From Cysteiniphilum marinum (GTDB lineage: Bacteria; Pseudomonadota; Gammaproteobacteria; Francisellales; Francisellaceae): a stretch of 64,000 nt of DNA. Every line of letters begins with the position of its first letter. Position 1 is the first letter of the stretch. Below are positions 57,653 to 64,000 of this stretch, piece after piece. The notes beneath the pieces were generated by a model that ran no database searches, had not been told where the DNA came from, and saw only the letters and a program-made list of their open reading frames with translations. Position numbers and translations under genes: made by a program. Where the stretch lies: assembly GCF_014857925.1 (NCBI RefSeq), contig NZ_JACYVZ010000012.1, forward strand, positions 1-64,000, given 5' to 3'.

Positions 57653-57688
57653 ACATGTTGCGCGCCAGATTGTGCGTAATGTGTGCAT
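57653..57688. promoter_or_regulatory. Dyad-type motif upstream of the 807-aa lipoprotein gene
   Basis: ACATGTTGCGCGCCAGATTG then TGCGTAATGTGTGCAT. The second half resembles 49608-49625 (16/18); the whole aligns with 62220-62255 (ACATGTTGC…CCAG…TTG…TGTGTACA). It lies 75-110 bp upstream of the gene start. Confidence 0.5.
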
Positions 57689-57713
57689 GACGAGCAGGGA
57701 ATATTTGCCGTAA

Positions 57714-57740
57714 CAATAAAAAAGCCTGCAGTCGCAGGCT
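57714..57740 (-). terminator. Intrinsic terminator of the RCC1 lipoprotein gene
   Basis: On the minus strand, AAGCCTGCGACTGCAGGCTT has an 8-bp perfect stem with a four-base loop, followed by TTTTATTG. It lies 22 bp after the stop at 57763, so it ends the transcript of the 1452-aa lipoprotein gene. Confidence 0.85.
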
Positions 57741-57762
57741 TAAGTTGTTGTGAGATTATGAA

Positions 57763-60700
57763 TTATCCATTATAAGGGTAAACCACTTTAGGTGTTATAA
57801 TGACGGTATTAGTTAAGTTGGTACCAGTCTTATAGTTCTCGTTATTACCCCAGCAATAAGCTTTGTCTTGGCTACTGATAAAGCAGTTGTTACCAGCCAG
57901 TGATTTCACCGTTTCATCTTGAGCTAGCTGACCTTGAGCAACAGCAACCGGTACTTTGTTTTGAATTGTGTTACCGGTACCTAGGTCATAGGAAGAGTTT
58001 TCACCAAAGCAATAGGCTTTATTATCAGCAAGTAAACAGGTGCTTCTAAAGTTAGCTGAGATATCCTGCAAGGTTGCATTAGCTGGGATGGCGCCGGCTT
58101 TGACCTGTACCGGTACCGTGCGATCAGTCGTTGTATTATCACCTAATTGACCGCGTCTATTATCTCCCCAGCAGTAAGCATGATTATCACTAGCAAGCCC
58201 ACAGAAGTAGTCATATCCTGACTGGATCTTGGTATAATATGCGTCATGAGGTAAAGCACCTTGGGCAATTGGTGATAATTTAGCAGAACCATTTTCAGCG
58301 GTGCAATATACCCAGCCATTACTGGCAAGTACACATGTTTCACTAAAGCTAACCGTTACTTGTTTGACGGTTTCAGTTAATGGAATATCTCCTCTAGGAA
58401 TAACAATGGGATGATCAATAATTTCGTCAGTAGCAATCGCAGTTGCCAATTGATTATGTCTGTTTGATCCCCAGCAATATAATTCCTCATTATCTGAGAT
58501 CGCACAAAGATGGAATTGCCCGCCAACAATACTTTTGAAAGTTACCCCATTTTGTACGACTTTAGTTGGTTGTTGAATGGAGCCATTATCGCCATTAGCC
58601 GTACCTGTTTTACCATAATCATTATCCCCCCAGCAGTAGGCTTGTCCGGTATTATCTAGCGCACAGCTTGTGTCTTCAGCAGCGATAATGGTTTCAAGTA
58701 CAACATCTTGTGGCATCTGACCTAGAGATACAGCAACAGGTTTACGTTGATCACTAGAAACATTAGCTCCCAATCTGTTGCTATTCCTATCTCCCCAGCA
58801 ATAGGCCTTATTATCATGTCCGATACCACACGAGCCAATATCGTTACGTGTAGTGATTTGAGATAAGGCTTTCCATGCATAACTTTGGATATTAAAGCTA
58901 ATGATAGCATTGCTAATCTGCATTGTATTATTTGCGGTGATACTTAACTCATAGCTACCAACAGCAAGTGCCTCAGTGGTAGTAACATGTACTTGGCAAG
59001 TTAGGCTTTGCAGAGTTTGTGAGAAGCTACAAGTACTACTTTCTGCACCATCGATTAGAATATCTGGCGAGCTTGAATTAATCGTGAAGCTTTGATCCGT
59101 TGAAACTTCATTAAACCAATTGTCAGGTGCATGAATGACAACGTCAAAACCTAAGCCTGCGACAACGCCTGTGATATTTTGACCATTAGCAACAAGCTCA
59201 GCAGATGCAACGCCATGGTCAATAATATTTACGGCACCAATATTAAGATCATCTTGTGCTAAATTGCTATTACTACCCATATCTAAGACTAATCCATACT
59301 CAGCTGCTGTGCTGTTATCAGATACGTTTAAACCAACATAACAATAGCTGCCACTGGCAACAGCAGATCCTGTGAAGCAGCTTGGACTCATGCTAGGATC
59401 AGTCAATTGCAAACCTGTTAGATCATCTCCTGTCAAACGATAATTCGCAATATCTGTTGATGGCAACCAAGCAACAAAGAGCTCATTGTTGACAATTTTT
59501 AAGTCATAGTGTTTGATGTCAGTTAATGGAATATTTATCGCTGACTCAGGTGTACTAAAGCTTAGCTCATTAACAAAATTAGTTTTAAAACTCATCTGTA
59601 AAGTGGTCGCCAATAACCCAGATTGAGCATCCGGTGTTAATGTTAGGTTGAAGTGGTTACCTTCCTGTTCATTGGCATCAGCTGCTGCATTAAACGCAAC
59701 ATAGCAGGTTGCACCACTGGCTAATGTCATCGATTCTTGACATAAGGTCATCTCTGGAGATGAGGTTTGCCCAGATAAGGTGACACCTGTTGGTAAATTC
59801 TGCTCAAAGCTGATCATCTGTGCTTCAGTCGTGTTATTGCTAATCGGGATATAACGTACTCCAAGCTCTGTAAAGACAACTTCTTGTGTGAACATACCAT
59901 CATCAAACGTCGGATAAAGCGAGTTAGCTATACTAGGATAAAACAAGGTTGCGGCATTATTCGCAGCAAAGCCAAAGACTTTATCCAGTGTGGAATTAAC
60001 ATCATTATTAGCAAGAACCTCTGCTTGATGTGCCATCATCGCCTGTTGTAGATCAGCAACCGTTTGACCTGAAAGTAAAGGTAGACTTAGTGATTGAGAT
60101 TTATTAACCGCAAGCATACTTAAGGTGTCAAGTGCTTGAAAGTCAACAATATCGCTTAGCCATTGTGGGACGCTAACACTTAAGTGTTGTAGTGCTTGAT
60201 TGGTGTTGTTGGTTAAGCTGATATGTAAGCCTTCTTTATCAACAGCAATCGCATTACTGCTTAACTGTGATAGTGCATTAAGATCCACAAGCTCACTTGT
60301 GTCTGCTTCAGGATCATTAATATCGACAACCTTGATATTGAGTGTTTCTGTATCTGTACTTGAGTCACCCCATTGAATGATCAAATTGTTAAGAAGGCTT
60401 TTATTGGCTAAATCAACTCCTGAAATATCAAGTTTGGCAACACAAGGTGAGCTGATCAGATTACCAATTTGGCAACTGTTTTCAACACTGGTATCTAATG
60501 TGTATGGCATGTCAAAGGGTAGCTTAAAGCCGTAGAGCACTTTGGCTTCAACGGGCGAAAGTACTACATAAATTGAGGCATCTTTACCTGAAACAAAAGC
60601 CTTTGGTGTGAGTGTTGCATCAACAAAAATCCCATTATCGCTGTAGTTTGGTAAAGTGATTTCGGTATTTGTGTTGCTGTTATTAATAACTAACTTAAAC

Positions 60701-62121
60701 GGTTGGACAACTTGGGAGATGGCAATTTCTGGATTAACTACTAGCGAGCAGCTTGCTTTAGGTGCGACAACATTGCCACTTAAGCATGATGAAGTTTCTA
60801 AAATGCTGATCTGGTTAGTGATGTCTTTGCCTGTCGCATCGTAAACTTTATAATCACTAGCAAGCATTGAGGGCTTAAAATTAACATCTCCAGTATTGAT
60901 AAATTTAATCACACTATCATGATGATCAATAAAAACACTCAATGGATCAAGGCTTAGTGCAACATCTGTATTCATTGCTACTGTCGTGCTCAAATCATCA
61001 AGATGATAAATTGAATCAGTAACAAAGGTAACATTTGTCTCAAAGCTTGAAATACCTGTGTTACTGACTTCAGGACTGACAATGACTTTAATTTGACAGC
61101 TTGCACCTGCCGCTAGTGGCAATGTGCATAGTGAAAAGTCAGCATTTACGCCCTCTACGACAGGTGAGAATTGTGCATCAATGCTATTGATGGCGTCACT
61201 GGTTGTATTTTTTAAAGTAATAACTTTTTCTAAGTTGCCATTAGCATTACGTGAAAAATCATTTGAATTATTCACAGCTACTAGTGTTGCTAAACTAAAA
61301 GACGGTGTTAATTCTACTTTTTGCGCTTTTTGCGCATTGGTTTTAACGTATAAAGCGCTTGTTGCTAACGCTTGATCAAGTTCATTTTTCCATGCTTTTA
61401 ATGCGGCAAGTGCTTCAGCGGAATTATCTACTTCAAACTTTAAGGTTGTTGCTTGCCCACTTGCTAATGTTGATACACTATTTAATGGATGGATATATGC
61501 ACGTACTGATTCTGGGAATAGCATTTGTGGATTTTGTAGCACTTTTTGTGAAGTGTTAATAATATCGATAGCTGACTGCAGTCCTGGTGAGAATGAACCA
61601 ACACTGGTCACTTGAATGTCTGAATGATTAAATACCGCATCATTATCAGCCTTAAAGTCGATATTGATTGGCGTTGTAACCGTGCCAGTTGTTGTTTCAT
61701 AAACAAGGCTACCATGGTAACTTGCATTTTCTATGGTTGATGTAACTTCATAATGATCTTCACAATGCTCACCAACACTTAGTGCTAAACCTTCATAGCA
61801 GCCAAGATTATGCGTTAATGCATTTGCTTGTACGGTAGTTAGCTGTGGTGAAAAGTATTTAGCAATAATCTGAGCAGGTTCAGCACTGACAGAAAGACTT
61901 GCAACCTCTGCGGTTAATTGCGTGCTATAAAGTGCTTTGTCACCGTTGATCACATTATTTGGAGTATCCAATGTAACTGCAGCGTTGATCTTTGTTTGTG
62001 CAACAGGTGTGTTTTCTTCAGAGCTACCACCGCCGCCACCGCCACAGGCAACCAATGAGATGCTACCAAGAGATAATGCACAAAGAGTATATAGTTTGTT
62101 AAGTTGAGTGATCTTTTTCAT
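57763..62121 (-). CDS. Modular lipoprotein (1452 aa) with C-terminal seven-bladed RCC1 domain
   Basis: ATG 62121 (MKKITQLNKLYTLCA) has GAGGAAAAC upstream; an in-frame ATG at 62154 is less likely. Lipobox SLVAC (Cys 26) is followed by Gly/Ser/Glu. Ig-like modules recur (NTGDVNF about 409 with CLSGNVVAPKASC; NNELFVAW about 877 with CFTGSAVASGSYC). From about residue 1097 seven RCC1-type units are present, six with YC[WF]G (KAYCWGDRNSNRLG to KAYCWGNNENYKTG) and one degenerate (VYCTAENGSAKLS). Seven is the normal number for a closed RCC1 propeller. Probably an exported binding protein. Confidence 0.85.
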   Translation of the reverse strand: MKKITQLNKLYTLCALSLGSISLVACGGGGGGSSEENTPVAQTKINAAVTLDTPNNVINGDKALYSTQLTAEVASLSVSAEPAQIIAKYFSPQLTTVQANALTHNLGCYEGLALSVGEHCEDHYEVTSTIENASYHGSLVYETTTGTVTTPINIDFKADNDAVFNHSDIQVTSVGSFSPGLQSAIDIINTSQKVLQNPQMLFPESVRAYIHPLNSVSTLASGQATTLKFEVDNSAEALAALKAWKNELDQALATSALYVKTNAQKAQKVELTPSFSLATLVAVNNSNDFSRNANGNLEKVITLKNTTSDAINSIDAQFSPVVEGVNADFSLCTLPLAAGASCQIKVIVSPEVSNTGISSFETNVTFVTDSIYHLDDLSTTVAMNTDVALSLDPLSVFIDHHDSVIKFINTGDVNFKPSMLASDYKVYDATGKDITNQISILETSSCLSGNVVAPKASCSLVVNPEIAISQVVQPFKLVINNSNTNTEITLPNYSDNGIFVDATLTPKAFVSGKDASIYVVLSPVEAKVLYGFKLPFDMPYTLDTSVENSCQIGNLISSPCVAKLDISGVDLANKSLLNNLIIQWGDSSTDTETLNIKVVDINDPEADTSELVDLNALSQLSSNAIAVDKEGLHISLTNNTNQALQHLSVSVPQWLSDIVDFQALDTLSMLAVNKSQSLSLPLLSGQTVADLQQAMMAHQAEVLANNDVNSTLDKVFGFAANNAATLFYPSIANSLYPTFDDGMFTQEVVFTELGVRYIPISNNTTEAQMISFEQNLPTGVTLSGQTSSPEMTLCQESMTLASGATCYVAFNAAADANEQEGNHFNLTLTPDAQSGLLATTLQMSFKTNFVNELSFSTPESAINIPLTDIKHYDLKIVNNELFVAWLPSTDIANYRLTGDDLTGLQLTDPSMSPSCFTGSAVASGSYCYVGLNVSDNSTAAEYGLVLDMGSNSNLAQDDLNIGAVNIIDHGVASAELVANGQNITGVVAGLGFDVVIHAPDNWFNEVSTDQSFTINSSSPDILIDGAESSTCSFSQTLQSLTCQVHVTTTEALAVGSYELSITANNTMQISNAIISFNIQSYAWKALSQITTRNDIGSCGIGHDNKAYCWGDRNSNRLGANVSSDQRKPVAVSLGQMPQDVVLETIIAAEDTSCALDNTGQAYCWGDNDYGKTGTANGDNGSIQQPTKVVQNGVTFKSIVGGQFHLCAISDNEELYCWGSNRHNQLATAIATDEIIDHPIVIPRGDIPLTETVKQVTVSFSETCVLASNGWVYCTAENGSAKLSPIAQGALPHDAYYTKIQSGYDYFCGLASDNHAYCWGDNRRGQLGDNTTTDRTVPVQVKAGAIPANATLQDISANFRSTCLLADNKAYCFGENSSYDLGTGNTIQNKVPVAVAQGQLAQDETVKSLAGNNCFISSQDKAYCWGNNENYKTGTNLTNTVIITPKVVYPYNG

Positions 62122-62219
62122 AATGTTTTCCTCGAAGGTTGTTGAACATTGCAAGATGACAGTTAGTGATCACCTTGTATGGTCGCATTATGAGCAGTTT
62201 GATGTGTAGGAAACAGATC

Positions 62220-62255
62220 ACATGTTGCACCAGTTGTTGCATTTTGTGTACACAG
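62220..62255. promoter_or_regulatory. Dyad-type motif between the RCC1 lipoprotein and LysR genes
   Basis: ACATGTTGCACCAGTTGTTG then CATTTTGTGTACACAG. It aligns with 57653-57688. Position between divergent LysR and target genes is the classical site for LysR binding. Confidence 0.5.
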
Positions 62256-62361
62256 TTCAGAGGACATAAGATAGAAGTATTAGAATCCATACTTTACTTA
62301 TAGGCGGATTAAACTATGCTTGATAGCAGGTTAAATGACTGATGAATAGCGAAGGAATGTT

Positions 62362-63333
62362 ATGTATACTGAGTTCTTTACTGATGCGCTTACCTTGTTA
62401 GATATCATTAAAATAGGTTCAATTGCTGGACTATCAGATGCTAAGGGTGAGCATCGTACAACCATCTCACGACGGATTCAGCGCTTGGAGTTTCATCTTA
62501 AAAATATGGTGATTACGACAAAAAGTGGGCGAGTTGAATTAACGCCTTATGGATCTGAACTGATCCCAAGATTGCAAGCGATGGTGCAGCATATGGATCG
62601 AAGTTTCTCGCAACTGGTTCAAAAGCAGGAAACACAAAAAATGCAGGTACGCTTTTTTAATAATATAGGGGTGTATTACTTTTTTATTGACGAGTGTTTG
62701 CAGTCAGTATTGGCAATAAATCCTGATATTTCAATTGAGATGATTAGTTATACTTATTACCTAATGCTTAATTTCGGCTCAATGTCAAAATCACTGTTTG
62801 ATCAATTTGATGTGATCTTTATCCATGATGCACTTATTCATTTAATTAATGATGAAGAATGGCTCGTTAAAATGCGCTTACAAACGACACATAAGCTATA
62901 TGCTAGTGAACATTATCTTAAAACACATCCAGCAATTAATGAGCCACAAGACTTAAAAAGACATATTTGTATTTATAATAACTTATTACCTACGAAATCG
63001 TGGTTGCTACAACATGACCAAAGTCAGGAAGATAAGCAAAATAAAAGAAATGAAAAAAATGAACACGTTGTCACATTTGAGCAAAGTATAGGTTGTGATG
63101 CAGTTATTATGCAGTATAAGTTAACAAAACTAGGCTATGGAGTGAGCTTGATTCCAGAGTCGGTTGTGAAATCAGATCATCAAACACTTGTGAATATATT
63201 ACCTGACTTATCGAGTAAACCATTTACAACATATCTTCTTGTAAATAGTGAATCCTATAAAAATCCAATCATTAAAAAAGTCATTACAGCAATGATTGAT
63301 ACTTTAAACAATCTTGAATATTGGGGTGATTAG
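62362..63333 (+). CDS. LysR-family transcriptional regulator
   Basis: 323 aa, ATG 62362 behind GAAGGAAT. The HTH region is TLLDIIKIGSIAGLSDAKGE and TTISRRIQRLEFHLKNMVIT. The effector domain begins QVRFFNNIGVYYFFIDECL. It is divergent to the 1452-aa lipoprotein gene, with 240 bp between starts, and probably controls it; the shared motif may extend this to the 807-aa lipoprotein and chitinase genes. The HTH is somewhat atypical. Confidence 0.85.
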   Translation: MYTEFFTDALTLLDIIKIGSIAGLSDAKGEHRTTISRRIQRLEFHLKNMVITTKSGRVELTPYGSELIPRLQAMVQHMDRSFSQLVQKQETQKMQVRFFNNIGVYYFFIDECLQSVLAINPDISIEMISYTYYLMLNFGSMSKSLFDQFDVIFIHDALIHLINDEEWLVKMRLQTTHKLYASEHYLKTHPAINEPQDLKRHICIYNNLLPTKSWLLQHDQSQEDKQNKRNEKNEHVVTFEQSIGCDAVIMQYKLTKLGYGVSLIPESVVKSDHQTLVNILPDLSSKPFTTYLLVNSESYKNPIIKKVITAMIDTLNNLEYWGD

Positions 63334-63417
63334 GGTGCTGAATGACAGAAGTCAGTAAATACCCACTACTTCAAACGCTAGTCGCACCATATCTGTTGTG
63401 GTGGTACCTTAAGAAAA

Positions 63418-64000
63418 TCATTGCATATTTTTAAACTGAATGTCCAATTGTGGAAAAGGAATATCGATATTATGGACTTTAAAGACTGCAAAGATCTCGT
63501 GTCTGAGGCTGTCTTCTGCTTTGCTTTGCTCAAGCTTATTAACAAAAGCCTTAAGGATAAAGATAAGTGCTGAGTCGCCAAAGTCATTAAATTTCACCGA
63601 TGGTTTAGGATCATCAAAGACATACTGATTATTCTTAGCAACTTGTAATAGGATATTTTTCACTACTTCAGGGTCACTGTTATAACCAACACCAATACTA
63701 ATGCTAGCGCGACTTAAAGGATTAATGGTTTCATTGCTTAATTTATCATTGATCAGAATACTATTTGGAATGACTAAGGTGTTTTTATCAAATGTTTCGA
63801 TAATGGTTGTGCGAATATTAATATGTTTAACAAATCCTAAGTCATTACCAGAATGCACCATATCGCCAACCTTAATAGGGCGCTCAATCAGCAGAATAAA
63901 CCCTGAGAAAAAGTTTTTGATTACATCTTGTAGTGCAAAACCAATACCAATCGATAAACCACTGATGATAAAAGTTAATGCATGTGTGCTAACCCCCATG
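63418..64000 (-). CDS. Mechanosensitive ion channel MscS-family protein, N-terminal part outside window
   Basis: The frame is open to the end of the window, so the N-terminus is missing. Visible are the pore-lining helix and beta domain: LSIGIGFALQDVIKNFFSGF, LLIERPIKVGDMV, NIRTTIIETFDKNTLVIPNS and the C-terminal alpha/beta part ending FPQLDIQFKNM. These are the family hallmarks, closest to larger MscK-type members. It releases solutes during hypo-osmotic shock. Confidence 0.92.
   Translation of the reverse strand, partial: MGVSTHALTFIISGLSIGIGFALQDVIKNFFSGFILLIERPIKVGDMVHSGNDLGFVKHINIRTTIIETFDKNTLVIPNSILINDKLSNETINPLSRASISIGVGYNSDPEVVKNILLQVAKNNQYVFDDPKPSVKFNDFGDSALIFILKAFVNKLEQSKAEDSLRHEIFAVFKVHNIDIPFPQLDIQFKNMQ

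Overview
The window is about 64 kb of AT-rich chromosome from a gammaproteobacterium. The tmRNA proteolysis tag (…ARVVANDAAFAARKAA) recalls the Francisella tag as I remember it. Together with the low GC, this suggests a Francisella-related lineage of the Fastidiosibacteraceae type (Cysteiniphilum/Fangia). That placement is an inference; no database search was possible.

Layout. 1-3.9 kb is accessory DNA: the 3' part of an IS3-type element, gene remnants, a 45-aa secreted peptide gene, an acetyltransferase and a second transposase whose start lies 54 bp from the 3' end of ssrA. ssrA (3907-4317, minus) has a good promoter. 4.4-9.5 kb holds a BT1-type transporter, the overlapping yebC-ruvC-ruvA genes, a secreted 2H-phosphoesterase-like protein and tag. 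9.5-13.3 kb is a ferric-iron ABC transporter operon behind a Fur-box-like site. 13.3-20 kb is a complete four-enzyme histidine-utilisation cluster (hutG-U-H-I, minus) headed by a LuxR-type regulator.

20.2-29.2 kb holds two large tandem lipoproteins (1918 and 1026 aa) that share Ig-like repeats and a C-terminal propeller-like region. Both genes are preceded by the same 15-bp palindrome. 29.3-31.6 kb holds an orphan NrdJb-like protein, a membrane protein and a LysR regulator. 31.9-35 kb is a cobalamin-riboswitch-controlled TonB-dependent receptor with its own TonB-like protein. 35.2-47 kb carries dxs, a Bcr/CflA-type exporter with a divergent LysR, a 165-bp inverted-repeat element, trhO, an aldehyde dehydrogenase, a BarA-type hybrid kinase, an aminotransferase and a nitroreductase.

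47.1-62.3 kb is a surface/secretion block: a second small secreted peptide paralogous to the one at 1.4 kb, a GH18 chitinase-type lipoprotein, a methylmalonyl-CoA decarboxylase-like/CoA-transferase pair, a secreted patatin, a secreted protein, and two more modular lipoproteins ending in a DUF1554 domain and a seven-bladed RCC1 domain. A divergent LysR gene and a truncated MscS channel close the window.

The main theme is a family of four modular lipoproteins with a shared stalk and different C-terminal heads. Two dyad-type DNA motifs are shared among their promoters, one of them also with the chitinase gene. This suggests a co-regulated repertoire of exported or surface adhesin/hydrolase-type proteins. 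Composite dispersed repeats occur at 30.5, 31.8, 35.0 and 40.6 kb. No CRISPR array, tRNA or rRNA was seen.
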